This document shows positions 17,522 to 26,315 of a stretch of 64,000 nucleotides of DNA, piece by piece. The stretch spans positions 1,163,186-1,227,185 of the forward strand of contig CP051238.1 of assembly GCA_017794925.1 (NCBI GenBank), in the 5' to 3' direction. The notes beneath the pieces were generated by a model, which saw only the letters and a list, made by a program, of their open reading frames with translations, searched no databases and was not told the DNA's origin. The position numbers and the translations under genes are program-made. Every line of letters begins with the position of its first letter. Position 1 is the stretch's first letter. The stretch is from Aestuariibacter sp. (GTDB lineage Bacteria; Pseudomonadota; Gammaproteobacteria; Enterobacterales; Alteromonadaceae).

Positions 17522-18450
17522 CCATTAAAATCTTCCGGGGCAAAGACTGTGTACATCACGATGTATCCGGCGAGCATCCTGAACACCCGGATCGCTTGTA
17601 CGCGATAGACGACCAGTTGCTGTCATCGGGATTGGATATGGTGTGTCAGCACGCCGACGCCAAACCGGTAAAGCGAGAGAACCTGGCACTGGCCCACGAC
17701 CCCTATTACATCGATAGTATCTTTCAGCGGGCACCCAAAACCGGGGTGATTTGGCTGGAGCAGGATACCGGTATGACGCCTATTACGCTGAGCGCAGCAC
17801 TGTATGCCGCCGGCGCGGGTTGTGATGCAGTTGACTGGGTCATGGACGGCGAGAACCGTCAGGCATTTTGTGCAGTAAGGCCGCCGGGTCACCACGCAGA
17901 ATACGACAATGCCATGGGATTTTGCCTGTTTAACAATATTGCAGTTGCTGCGCGTTATGCCGTGAAGAAATATGACCTGTCTCGCGTTGCGATAGTGGAT
18001 TTTGATGTACACCATGGTAACGGCACCGAACATATCATAGCGGGTGATCAGAGAATTATGATGTGTTCCTCATTTCAGCACCCGTTTTACCCGCATAGCG
18101 GCTCCCCTGTCTCTGCAAGCAATATTCTGTGTGCACCTTTGGAGGCCGGTGCAAACGGCGAAGCCTTTCGCAAAGCAGTAAGTTACTGGTTTGATGCACT
18201 GATTAATTATCAGCCTCAGCTTATTTTGATCAGCGCCGGATTCGATGCCCATGCCGAAGACCATATGGGGCAATTACGTTTGCGCGAAGACGACTACCAT
18301 TGGGTCAGTCAGCAACTGCGTAAAGTCGCCGACAAGGTGTGTCACGGTCGCATTGTGAGTATGCTGGAAGGTGGCTACAACCTCAGTGCCTTGGGGCGAA
18401 GCGTGGTGGCACACATTAAAGGGCTGCATGGCGACGATACCACTCACTAA
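17518..18450 (+). CDS. Histone-deacetylase-family zinc amidohydrolase
   Basis: 310-residue class II HDAC-like enzyme (also called acetoin utilisation/acetylpolyamine amidohydrolase family) that removes acetyl groups from lysine side chains or acetylated amines. Active-site features are visible: the histidine pair in RPPGHHAEYDNAMGFC, zinc ligands in IVDFDVHHGNG and SAGFDAHAED, and the transition-state tyrosine in LEGGYNLSAL. It overlaps the acetyl-CoA hydrolase-GNAT gene by 4 bp, so an acetyltransferase and a deacetylase are produced together. Its stop overlaps a converging gene by 4 bp. Substrate unknown. Confidence 0.92.
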   Translation: MTIKIFRGKDCVHHDVSGEHPEHPDRLYAIDDQLLSSGLDMVCQHADAKPVKRENLALAHDPYYIDSIFQRAPKTGVIWLEQDTGMTPITLSAALYAAGAGCDAVDWVMDGENRQAFCAVRPPGHHAEYDNAMGFCLFNNIAVAARYAVKKYDLSRVAIVDFDVHHGNGTEHIIAGDQRIMMCSSFQHPFYPHSGSPVSASNILCAPLEAGANGEAFRKAVSYWFDALINYQPQLILISAGFDAHAEDHMGQLRLREDDYHWVSQQLRKVADKVCHGRIVSMLEGGYNLSALGRSVVAHIKGLHGDDTTH

Positions 18451-19070
18451 CTAAAAAGCCAGAAGCCGAGAGGCCAACAGGCAAGCAGCACATAAGTTAT
18501 CCGGTTGGCATTTCTGACTGTGTATTTAATGTTGGTCTTTGGCAGTGAGGCATTTACCTTCTTCGCTACCCAGTATTCCGACCACCAGGACGCAAAATAG
18601 AAGGGGAACAGTAAAACCAAACCTGCGACCGGCACCATCCAGTTGAGGTCCTCTTCATAAGGTATTAGCCAGGGAGCCTGCCAGGTTACAGCGAGTACCT
18701 TATCCACGTTTGAGTCTACGCCGTACGCACTGCCACCGCCGGTGGCAATTTGAATGCCCAACAGCAGGAGCCAGGTCACGGGCACACCTACCAGCGTCGA
18801 CGCCAGATTAGACAAACTTACTGTTTTAAGGGACTGCCCGAACGAAAGAGATAATCTTTGCCCATAGTACACTGACTCGATGATGATAATGGGTAGCAGT
18901 GACATTAACAGTGCCGGCATCGCCAGAAACAGCATGGGGACGCCCGCATTCGCATTGGCCGTGAACGGACATGCAATCAACCCTAATAGAATGGAGAGCG
19001 AAGGAAGCTTGTGTTTAGTACTGGCGCGATTGAGAGTGGCAATCGGCATGATACGGATAAAGGCAGGCAT
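18447..19070 (-). CDS. Predicted multi-pass membrane protein of unknown function
   Basis: About 207 residues with four or five hydrophobic segments (for example LSILLGLIACPFTANANAG, MLFLAMPALLMSLLPIIII, PVTWLLLLGIQIATGG, PVAGLVLLFPFYFASWW and a C-terminal ITYVLLACWPLGFWLF). I do not recognise a family. The ATG at 19070 is used; a GTG at 19106 would add 12 residues, and neither has a strong ribosome site. It converges on the HDAC-like gene with overlapping stops and lies 165 bp downstream of the next leftward gene, so it may be a separate unit. Confidence 0.65.
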   Translation of the reverse strand: MPAFIRIMPIATLNRASTKHKLPSLSILLGLIACPFTANANAGVPMLFLAMPALLMSLLPIIIIESVYYGQRLSLSFGQSLKTVSLSNLASTLVGVPVTWLLLLGIQIATGGGSAYGVDSNVDKVLAVTWQAPWLIPYEEDLNWMVPVAGLVLLFPFYFASWWSEYWVAKKVNASLPKTNIKYTVRNANRITYVLLACWPLGFWLFS

Positions 19071-19235
19071 CGTGTTCTGATCCCTCTTAACACGGCTTAA
19101 TGACACTCAATTAGTAAATATTTTGTCAGGTTAGTTCCCATAAAATTTTGCAGTTGGTTACTTGGGGGAGGTTGCAGAGCGGGTAAGTGAGTCTTCTTTT
19201 TTCGGAAACCCGAGGTAATAAATGAAGGTAAGGGG

Positions 19236-19763
19236 TCAGGCGTTGCAAAAACATCCGCGTGCTTCGGTGTTGATGGTGGCGCCAAAAAACGTCTCGTTGG
19301 TGGTAATGCGGGCAATATCCTCTACTAAATTATTGCCAGTAAAGCAGCCAAAGCCGGTTGCGTAGGGGCCGAGGTAGCGAAGCTGCCCGCTTTTGTCTAT
19401 AACGGCCAATGCCGGGAAGTGGTTAATAACTTTACTGACTGCGGGGTAATCGTCCAGAGACAGGGTATTGAACCCATACCCTTCATCGGCCAGTGAGTCA
19501 GTAATTTCCCGTTGATGAGATTCACTCAGCTCGTTACAAAAGCAACGCGTGCTAGCCGTAAAGTGCACGATAGAGCCGTTTTCCACGCCCGCTTCCTGCA
19601 GCATACCGGTAAAGGTTTCGTCGAAGTGCTGTTGGCTTGCAGCCTGGGCTAGTACAGCATCAGGATCAAAGTCCTGCATTTGGCTGGTATTGGCCATTAA
19701 CAGGGCAACCAGTATGGCGGTTGCCCAGATGCCAACCAGAACGACGGTTAAGCGGGTACTCAT
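19236..19763 (-). CDS. Thioredoxin-like CxC protein (DUF6436-like)
   Basis: 175 residues with one N-terminal membrane anchor (about 5-24) and an extracytoplasmic domain. Five cysteines are patterned: C74-F-C76, C140 in ATGFGCFTG, and a C-terminal C171-F-C173. HFPALAVIDKSGQLRYLGP looks like the cis-proline strand of a thioredoxin fold, and the CFC pair sits where CxxC would be. I believe this matches DUF6436, but that name is from memory. Its ATG overlaps the stop of the chemoreceptor gene by one base (TGATG), so the two form an operon. Function unknown; a periplasmic thiol or metal role is plausible. Confidence 0.7.
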   Translation of the reverse strand: MSTRLTVVLVGIWATAILVALLMANTSQMQDFDPDAVLAQAASQQHFDETFTGMLQEAGVENGSIVHFTASTRCFCNELSESHQREITDSLADEGYGFNTLSLDDYPAVSKVINHFPALAVIDKSGQLRYLGPYATGFGCFTGNNLVEDIARITTNETFFGATINTEARGCFCNA

Positions 19764-21241
19764 CAGACTACAAAGCGTCTAACCATAGATTGAAGATCCT
19801 GACACAAGGTGGCCAGGGCTTTCGACTGCTGCTCCAGCTCTGCCGCTGTGCGGGCTTCCTGAGTTGCCAGCTCGTAAATTTTGGCCGTGCTGGCAGCAAT
19901 GGACGAAGAGGCGCTTTCCTGCTCGACGGCTGACGTAGCGACTTCCATCATGTTGTTGGACGCTTCCTGGATCTTCGATTCAATACCCTGCATATGACTG
20001 GCTGCGTTGTCTGATGCCCCCACTGCTTCATCTACCAGTTCGATACACTGGTTCATCTGAGTCACCGAAGACGCGGTACTCGACACCAATTGCTCAGTAA
20101 TGGTCGTGATTTCATCTGCACTTTCTTTTGAACGGATCGCCAGCGTACGTACTTCATCGGCAACCACCGCAAAACCCCGGCCATGCTCGCCAGCCCGGGC
20201 AGATTCAATGGCGGCATTTAATGCCAGTAAGTTGGTCTGCTCTGCTACGGCAGTGATAGAGCGCATCGCGTCAGAAATACTGGCGCAGCGTTCGTTGAGT
20301 TCCTGATTGGTTTGCGCTGCACTATTTAAACGGTCTCGCAATGAGCTGATAGTTGCTTTGGTACTTTCAACCGATGAACGAGATTCTGATGTGTTGGCTT
20401 TGGCGTCCTGGGTAATGTCATTTGCTGCGTTGGTACGTTCAGAGGTGTCCTGCATGGTTACGGCGATTTCTTCGGAAGCAGCTGAAATACTGCCAATTTC
20501 CTGTTGGCTCTGCTGAGAATGCTCGCTGAGCTCACGGGTTGCATTCTGCATGAATGCACTGGTGTTAGCCACGTCGTCAGCCAATTTTGAGGCATTGCGA
20601 ACCAGTTGACGAATACCTTCCAGCAGGTCGTCGAAGCGCTTCATTACCGGAATTGATTTGTCGATATTAACAGCCAGATTCAGACTGCTGGGATCACGAA
20701 TGATTTCAGCTATCGCTGATTCCAGCATGGCGCCGCCGACGCCATCTTCATGGCTGCGCTTGGTCATGTACATCAGCGTTAAGCCCTCTGCCAGCGCAAA
20801 GGCTGCATGCAATAACAGAATGGAAAACGAGATATGGTTATCTTCGAAGATGTACACGCCGGCCCCGCCCGATTGCATAAAGAAAAAGGCAATATGATGC
20901 ACCGCGACGGTAGCTGTAGAGGAGGCAATAATCATCCAGTTGCGGAAATATGCCAGCATGGCAAGCAACACAAATATCTCAAAATGGATTTCAATCAGTC
21001 CGAAGGCCTGATGGATATGCAGCGCGGTCATGAGTTGCACGCCAATACCCACAGCATGGCCACTTACCTCAGATTCCGGGTTGCTGTAGCTCAGATAAAG
21101 AGGCAGTGCAATGATAGGGATGCCTAGCCAAAACGCGATCATGAGTTCGCCGGTAATGAGCCCAATTACCACAGCGATAACCAGTTGAACAATCAGGATA
21201 ACCCTGAATATCTGGTGGCCTTCTTTCACCCAAGAGAACAT
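19763..21241 (-). CDS. Methyl-accepting chemotaxis protein with membrane-embedded sensor
   Basis: Chemoreceptor of about 492 residues. The N-terminal 180 residues form about six membrane helices with little periplasmic domain, including conserved [20 protein letters not shown], an arrangement seen in some MCPs and cyclases whose sensor lies in the membrane. No clear HAMP domain is present. The signalling hairpin tip [19 protein letters not shown] is canonical. Start at 21241 is favoured by GGAG upstream; a longer frame to 21292 lacks one. It is cotranslated with the CxC thioredoxin-like gene, suggesting redox or metal sensing, which is inference. Confidence 0.9.
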   Translation of the reverse strand: MFSWVKEGHQIFRVILIVQLVIAVVIGLITGELMIAFWLGIPIIALPLYLSYSNPESEVSGHAVGIGVQLMTALHIHQAFGLIEIHFEIFVLLAMLAYFRNWMIIASSTATVAVHHIAFFFMQSGGAGVYIFEDNHISFSILLLHAAFALAEGLTLMYMTKRSHEDGVGGAMLESAIAEIIRDPSSLNLAVNIDKSIPVMKRFDDLLEGIRQLVRNASKLADDVANTSAFMQNATRELSEHSQQSQQEIGSISAASEEIAVTMQDTSERTNAANDITQDAKANTSESRSSVESTKATISSLRDRLNSAAQTNQELNERCASISDAMRSITAVAEQTNLLALNAAIESARAGEHGRGFAVVADEVRTLAIRSKESADEITTITEQLVSSTASSVTQMNQCIELVDEAVGASDNAASHMQGIESKIQEASNNMMEVATSAVEQESASSSIAASTAKIYELATQEARTAAELEQQSKALATLCQDLQSMVRRFVV

Positions 21242-21504
21242 ACAACACACTCCAATTTGCCTTTTACACGCTAAGTGTAGGACAGCATTCACAACTCGCC
21301 AGTTAATTTGTAAAGCTTAATTCACATCTTAAAAAGATGAATTGACGCGCATCAACTGACAAAGAAAAACCCACGAAGGGGAAAAAATCGAAAAAACGTG
21401 ATAAGTAATTATTTAACAGGGAAAAAGATCAGTCGATTAGCAATTAGTTGGAAGGCATCGGGGCAACTGTCTGCCCCGTATGATTAGAGAGGTGATATGG
21501 CGAA
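21242..21504. other. Intergenic region between two leftward units
   Basis: About 260 bp, AT-rich in the middle (21300-21430). It should hold the promoter of the chemoreceptor gene on the minus strand and the end of the zntB transcript. Nothing sharper than this can be assigned. Confidence 0.4.
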
Positions 21505-22476
21505 TTACAGCCAGCGCCTCCACAGCATGGCAATAAGCATAACCACGGCAATACCGCCCATTGCCATCATCAGTGTGGCGAAGGCATCAGGTGCTTCTGT
21601 ACCGGGTAAGCCAGCGACGTTCATGCCGAAGACACCGGTTAAGAACGACAGCGGTAAAAATATCGCGGTAATCATCGACAGTACGTACATTCGTATGCCT
21701 TGCTGATCGGCAATTTGGTTACGTAATTCGTCTTGTAATACCACAGAACGTTCACGCGCCAGGTCGAGGTCTTCTACATAACGGGTCATACGATCTGCCT
21801 GATCACGTAGTTCGAAGATCAGACTGTCATTAATCAGGTTCGGTAAGCGAATTAATGTGTCCAACGCATCACGCTGCGGAGCAAGGTGGCGTCGAATACT
21901 GGCAGTTTGGCGACGCAGCATGGCCAGTTGCTGACGATCTCGTTTATTCAGCGCATCGGCGACTTCATACTGGCCGAGTTGCTCATCAATGTCTTCAATC
22001 TTGTCATGGATACGGTCTGCGATTCGCGTTAATAGCGCGATAAGCAGTTCGGCACTGCTTGCTGGTGCTTCGCCACTGTCTATCATGGCGCGCGTATCCT
22101 GCACGCTCATTAGTCGTCGGTTTTGACGGCGCGCAGTCACAATTAAATTCGGCGTTAACCACAAACGCAGTGACACCATGTCGTCGGCATCTGCACCAGG
22201 GTTAACATTAATTCCCCGAAGAAAGATAAGCGCCCCCTCTTTAATAGGCAGGGCACGCGGGCGGGTTTGAAGAGCCATCAGACTGTCGGTGACGGATGGC
22301 GGCAAGGCCATACTATCCAGTAGTTGCTCGGCGTCGGATTCGTCAGATTGTAAGTGCACCCAGCGGTAGCTGTCTTCTGCCACCGGTGTGGTGACGTCTG
22401 TGTGACTTATCTGGGTAATTTGGCCTTCGGCGCTAATATCGTACGCCCATAAAAAAGCCTGGTCTGCATTACTCAT
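21505..22476 (-). CDS. zntB: CorA-family transporter, ZntB type
   Basis: 323-residue pentameric inner-membrane metal transporter. A large cytoplasmic N-terminal funnel is followed by two C-terminal helices joined by the signature loop FLTGVFGMNVAGLPG, where GMN is the selectivity motif and the VAGLPG extension is typical of the ZntB branch (zinc transport, driven by protons in E. coli). The C-terminus ends in MLWRRWL, a basic stop anchor. Its start overlaps the mscS-type stop by 4 bp (ATGA), so it is the second gene of a two-gene unit. Confidence 0.88.
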   Translation of the reverse strand: MSNADQAFLWAYDISAEGQITQISHTDVTTPVAEDSYRWVHLQSDESDAEQLLDSMALPPSVTDSLMALQTRPRALPIKEGALIFLRGINVNPGADADDMVSLRLWLTPNLIVTARRQNRRLMSVQDTRAMIDSGEAPASSAELLIALLTRIADRIHDKIEDIDEQLGQYEVADALNKRDRQQLAMLRRQTASIRRHLAPQRDALDTLIRLPNLINDSLIFELRDQADRMTRYVEDLDLARERSVVLQDELRNQIADQQGIRMYVLSMITAIFLPLSFLTGVFGMNVAGLPGTEAPDAFATLMMAMGGIAVVMLIAMLWRRWL

Positions 22477-23351
22477 GCATTGTCCTTAGGAGGTTGAACA
22501 AGTTGTAAGGTGCCATCCAAATGCACATCGCGCTGAGGATAGGCAATGACGATGTTGTGTTGGTTGAACAGTTCGTCAATGGTAAATCGGATATCACTGC
22601 GTATTTTACGCAAGTCACGCTCGGCCGTGGCATTGATCCAGAAGTACACCTCGAAAACCAACGCGTTGTCGCCAAAATCGTCGAAAATGACGAGTGGTTT
22701 GGGCTCCGGTAAAATCTCTGACTGCTGAATCACCGCGTCTTCAATGAGCTTTGCCACCAGTTTGCAATCAGAGCCGTAGGCAACACCCACCTTAACGGTA
22801 GTGCGGGTCAGCAGGTCAATCAGTGTCCAGTTGATAACGGTATTTTCCAGCAGTTTACTGTTTGGAATTAGCATGTGTACGCCATCAACGCGGCGGATTC
22901 TGGTGGAACGGGTGTTGATGGCTTCCACAACACCACGCGCGCCATCGACTTCCAGAACATCGCCAATACGGATTGGTCGCTCCCACATCAATATCCAGCC
23001 GGAGATAAAGTTGTTGATGATGTTTTGCGCGCCAAAGCCCACACCTATGGCGACTGCGCCGGATAAAAACGCAAACGCGGTTAAAGGCACGTTCATGACA
23101 TCCAGCGAGGTAACCACCAATATGGCGATTGCCAGTATGTAAAAGATACGTTTGAACAGGTGAATGGTATCCGGGCTGGCGCCTGAAGCGCGTAACCGAT
23201 ACGTTGCCAGGTGAGCCAGTTTACCGATCACCCAAATCCCTATGACATAGATAAGTGGTACGGCGACTAGGTCTCCGGTCGTGAAGGTAACGTCGAACAG
23301 GGTAAACAACTCCGTAGACAGAAAGTTCTTAACTTGTTCAAAAGTTTGCAT
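22473..23351 (-). CDS. MscS-family mechanosensitive channel
   Basis: 292-residue small-conductance mechanosensitive channel opening under osmotic downshock. Three membrane segments precede the cytoplasmic vestibule; the pore helix and following beta domain carry VAIGVGFGAQNIINNFISG and the PIRIGDVLEVDGARGVVE loop typical of MscS. It lies directly upstream of zntB with a 4-bp overlap, linking ion release and metal transport in one transcript. Close in size to E. coli MscS (286), though the gene symbol is withheld because paralogues are common. Confidence 0.9.
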   Translation of the reverse strand: MQTFEQVKNFLSTELFTLFDVTFTTGDLVAVPLIYVIGIWVIGKLAHLATYRLRASGASPDTIHLFKRIFYILAIAILVVTSLDVMNVPLTAFAFLSGAVAIGVGFGAQNIINNFISGWILMWERPIRIGDVLEVDGARGVVEAINTRSTRIRRVDGVHMLIPNSKLLENTVINWTLIDLLTRTTVKVGVAYGSDCKLVAKLIEDAVIQQSEILPEPKPLVIFDDFGDNALVFEVYFWINATAERDLRKIRSDIRFTIDELFNQHNIVIAYPQRDVHLDGTLQLVQPPKDNA

Positions 23352-23466
23352 GGTGGAACTCGTTGTTTGTGTTTGCGCACATCATAATGTTGCAGGCTCT
23401 CGTGGAGCAATTCTTTTATACAAAATTATGCTAGAATGCGACAAATTTACTGGTGTCTATAAATAT

Positions 23467-23988
23467 ATGAAGTACATCTTTGCCGGCGCACTCGCGCTTT
23501 GGTTATGGGCGGTAGCAGGTACACATCAAGCACACGCCTTTATGCTAACGTTATCTGAGTCCCAACTGAACAGCATGGTCTCTGCGGTCTTTCCACAAAC
23601 CCGTAACTACGAAGGCACCCTGTTTACGTTTTCAAACCCTTCAGTGGAGCTGGATCCATTGGAAGACGAGATCAGCGTAAACGTCACCGTACTGGCAGTG
23701 CGCGATGGCCTGCAATTGAGAGCAAATGCCACGTTGTCCGGTGAATTGTTTTATCACGCTCAGTTAGGGCAACTTCAAATTAAAGAGCCCACTCTGGATG
23801 AGTTGCATTGGGAAGATAACCCTAATTTAGTGCCTGAGTCGTTACTTAACAGTTTAAAGCGTATGGAAGGCAAGCGCTTCCCGGTTATCCTGCTGCTCGA
23901 CTTTGAACAGTTGGATTTATCTGCGTGGGGGATTCGCCAACCCAAGCGAGTTGAAATTACGCCCAATGGCCTGTTAATCGAATTATAG
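23467..23988 (+). CDS. DUF1439 family exported protein
   Basis: 173 residues with a signal peptide (MKYIFAGALALWLWAVAGTH..AHA) and a beta-rich body resembling DUF1439/YceB-like proteins, a group of small lipid-binding-like periplasmic proteins of uncertain function. The leader lacks a lipobox cysteine, unlike YceB. The ATG at 23467 is chosen because it begins a proper signal peptide; the frame remains open upstream without a leader-like start. Its stop is only 4 bases before the ATP-grasp gene, suggesting an operon. Confidence 0.7.
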   Translation: MKYIFAGALALWLWAVAGTHQAHAFMLTLSESQLNSMVSAVFPQTRNYEGTLFTFSNPSVELDPLEDEISVNVTVLAVRDGLQLRANATLSGELFYHAQLGQLQIKEPTLDELHWEDNPNLVPESLLNSLKRMEGKRFPVILLLDFEQLDLSAWGIRQPKRVEITPNGLLIEL

Positions 23989-23992
23989 ACTT

Positions 23993-24865
23993 ATGAAAAA
24001 AATTGCATTTTTGTCGATGGATAGTCTTGAAGACTTTTTTGTTTATGACGATTTACTCATCGAACCGTTTGCTAAAGTGGGTTATACCATTGACACCGTG
24101 TCATGGCGCAATGCTGACTTTGACTTCAGTGATTATGAGTCGGTGATCGTGCGCAGCCCCTGGGACTACCAGCAAGCCCCGGATGCGTTTATGGCCTGCC
24201 TTGAGAGGATAGACAGCCAGACACAACTGATTAATCCACTGGCGCTAATGCAATGGAACCTGGATAAGCGTTATTTACGCGATCTTGATGCTCAGCAAGT
24301 GGCTGTTCTGCCTACTGTTTGGCTTGAAGACTATGAGCATGACACCTTGGTTTCCGCTTTCTCTGAATTCAACAGTGATGAAATTGTGATTAAGCCCTGC
24401 ATAAGTGCAAACGCAGATGATACGTTTCGACTGACTCGCGAGGCATTGGCGGCGCAACAGGACTTACTGGCCGGGGTATTTTCAAAGCGTTCTGCCATGG
24501 TGCAGCCCTTTGTCACCAGTGTAGTTGAAAAAGGCGAGGTATCGTTGTTTTACTTTGCTGGTGAATTGAGCCATGCCATTTTGAAAACACCGAAGCAAGG
24601 GGATTTCAGGGTACAGGAAGAACACGGCGGCAGTCTGTCTGTCATTTCTCCTGACGCGTCAATTCTCGAAAGTGCTGAGCTGGCTTTACATGCCATGCCT
24701 ACCGACTATTTGTATGCCCGGGTGGACTTACTTCAGCATAACGGGCAATGGTGCATTATTGAGTTAGAGCTTATTGAACCGTCGTTGTATTTTAATTTGG
24801 ACGAGCGGTCACCACAGTGCTTTGTAAGTGCTTACTTGCGTTATATGTCATCTAAGAAGGAATGA
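23993..24865 (+). CDS. ATP-grasp enzyme (DcsG/RimK-like)
   Basis: 290-residue ATP-grasp ligase-like protein. The central domain contains VIKPCISANADDTFRL and the C-terminal metal/ATP site WCIIELELIEPSLYF, a sequence pattern shared with the DcsG (cycloserine biosynthesis cyclo-ligase) and glutathione-synthetase-like group. Such enzymes form amide bonds through acyl phosphates; the substrate here is unknown and cycloserine production should not be assumed. It follows the DUF1439 gene by 4 bases and ends at a strong bidirectional hairpin. Confidence 0.78.
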   Translation: MKKIAFLSMDSLEDFFVYDDLLIEPFAKVGYTIDTVSWRNADFDFSDYESVIVRSPWDYQQAPDAFMACLERIDSQTQLINPLALMQWNLDKRYLRDLDAQQVAVLPTVWLEDYEHDTLVSAFSEFNSDEIVIKPCISANADDTFRLTREALAAQQDLLAGVFSKRSAMVQPFVTSVVEKGEVSLFYFAGELSHAILKTPKQGDFRVQEEHGGSLSVISPDASILESAELALHAMPTDYLYARVDLLQHNGQWCIIELELIEPSLYFNLDERSPQCFVSAYLRYMSSKKE

Positions 24866-24870
24866 TAAAA

Positions 24871-24896
24871 ATAAGGCATACCGAAGTATGCCTTAT
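24871..24896. terminator. Bidirectional terminator between ATP-grasp and DUF3300 genes
   Basis: Perfect 11-bp stem ATAAGGCATAC / GTATGCCTTAT with loop CGAA, flanked by A-rich sequence on the left and TTACG on the right. It sits between two convergent genes, so can serve both. Confidence 0.85.
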
Positions 24897-24906
24897 TACG
24901 TTGCAG

Positions 24907-26193
24907 TTAGTGTTGCTTAGTGTGTTGCCTGTTCTGATGCGACGCGGTTTGACGGTGTTGTTGTTTAACCTGCCGTTGTTGAGACACCTGGCGGTGCTGT
25001 GACGGTTGACGTTGCATCGTTGTTTCCCTGTTTACTCTTTTCTCGTGCTTTTCCTGTTTGTAATACTGTTTCTCGGGCTTAGTGTGCGCTTTCGGCGTCA
25101 GCTTCTGCTGTTTTCCATAGTCGTGTTGCGCTCGTTGTGAATTGGCCTGTTGCCCCTGTGTTACGGGTCGTTGCGGCTTGTTCGCATGGGTGTACCGTTT
25201 CTGTTGATCCTGACCGTTGTGCTGGGCATGGGGTTGTTGCTTTAACTTTTTTTCCATACGTTGCTGATGTACTACCGGGCGATCGGCATTGGTATAAGCC
25301 GTTTGCGTATTGTGGTAACGCACGGTTTTATGTTGTTTCACTATCGTGGGTTTACGTTCAACAACGCGGTGTGAGTAGCGGGCGTGACGATTCGAACTGT
25401 TGTGTTGCCAGCGATGGTATTCACGCACATTGTAACGCTTGCGATAAGACACGCTGGGGTAGTGATAAACGGTCCTGTGACTCACAACAATGTGGCGATC
25501 CGGCCAGAAAATATGCCCGAAGTAAAAGCCCGCCCCTATAGTGACGCGGCTGCCCCAGTAAAACCCATGATGCAGACGTACGTTCACGTATCCGGGCCAC
25601 ACTACCGGCGCGATTGGGTGATGCCAATGACCATAGGTAATGAGCGGATCATAGTAAGGTACGTACACAACCCGGGGCTGGCGGGGCTCAATAACGATTA
25701 CCCTGTCTTGGTAGCTGACTTGCTGGTAATCGTTGGTTTCCAGATTACCTTGTTGCCAGGCCTGCAAGCGCAGTGCTTGTACCCTATCTAACACCCAGTC
25801 CTCGTCGGTCAGCACGGCATCGCCCAGTGTTTCTAACCAATTCAGATCATTACTCATGCGAGACAGGATGTCTGGAAAGGGCACCAGTGCTTTTATACTC
25901 GGATCCCAGGGCTTGGTTTCCAGCAGGTCTGCGAGTGTATCGTCGCTGAGATTCTCGTTAGATTGCTGCCAACGCTGGGCGTCTATTACCTGGAGCGGAT
26001 AGGTGCTGGCAATCAGAATATGGGTAACGACTGAGTCGGGGTACAGGGCTATGGGGGCAAGCAGGGCGTCCAGTTCCGCTTCAGAAACACGTTGTTGCTG
26101 AACTAAATCAACGGTTTCCGGCGCCGTCATTGCGTTAACCTGAGTGCTGCCCAGCAGTGATATAAACAGTAGTGACAGTATACGCTTGTGCAT
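24907..26193 (-). CDS. DUF3300 exported protein with His/Gln-rich tail
   Basis: 428 residues. A signal peptide (about 1-21) leads into the DUF3300 domain, seen in ELDALLAPIALYPDSVVTHI and the WVLDRVQALRLQAWQQG segment. The middle is Tyr/His/Pro-rich (VYVPYYDPLITYGHWHHP), and the last 160 residues are low-complexity, rich in His, Gln, Lys and Arg, which is consistent with metal binding or an unfolded surface tail. The family's function is unknown. It is monocistronic by context, between two hairpins. Confidence 0.85.
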   Translation of the reverse strand: MHKRILSLLFISLLGSTQVNAMTAPETVDLVQQQRVSEAELDALLAPIALYPDSVVTHILIASTYPLQVIDAQRWQQSNENLSDDTLADLLETKPWDPSIKALVPFPDILSRMSNDLNWLETLGDAVLTDEDWVLDRVQALRLQAWQQGNLETNDYQQVSYQDRVIVIEPRQPRVVYVPYYDPLITYGHWHHPIAPVVWPGYVNVRLHHGFYWGSRVTIGAGFYFGHIFWPDRHIVVSHRTVYHYPSVSYRKRYNVREYHRWQHNSSNRHARYSHRVVERKPTIVKQHKTVRYHNTQTAYTNADRPVVHQQRMEKKLKQQPHAQHNGQDQQKRYTHANKPQRPVTQGQQANSQRAQHDYGKQQKLTPKAHTKPEKQYYKQEKHEKRVNRETTMQRQPSQHRQVSQQRQVKQQHRQTASHQNRQHTKQH

Positions 26194-26261
26194 ACAGACT
26201 CCTCGCGCCTTCGCGCTGATTAGTTGGTCTGTATACTGTTATACGCAAGTGTAAATTAACT

Positions 26262-26297
26262 TTACCTGAACCATTGGCAACCCATTGGTTCAGGTAA
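26262..26297 (-). terminator. Hairpin downstream of ribA
   Basis: Arms TTACCTGAACCA (26262-26273) and TGGTTCAGGTAA (26286-26297) pair perfectly over a 12-nt loop. On the minus strand the hairpin is followed by AGTTAATTTAC. It lies 19 bp after the ribA stop and before the DUF3300 start. Confidence 0.7.
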
Positions 26298-26315
26298 GGC
26301 AAGAGAATGACGGTT

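Noticed and set aside
23281-23466. Long N-terminal extension of the DUF1439 protein
   Set aside because: It would overlap the divergent mscS gene and place the signal peptide internally; the ATG at 23467 starts a normal leader.
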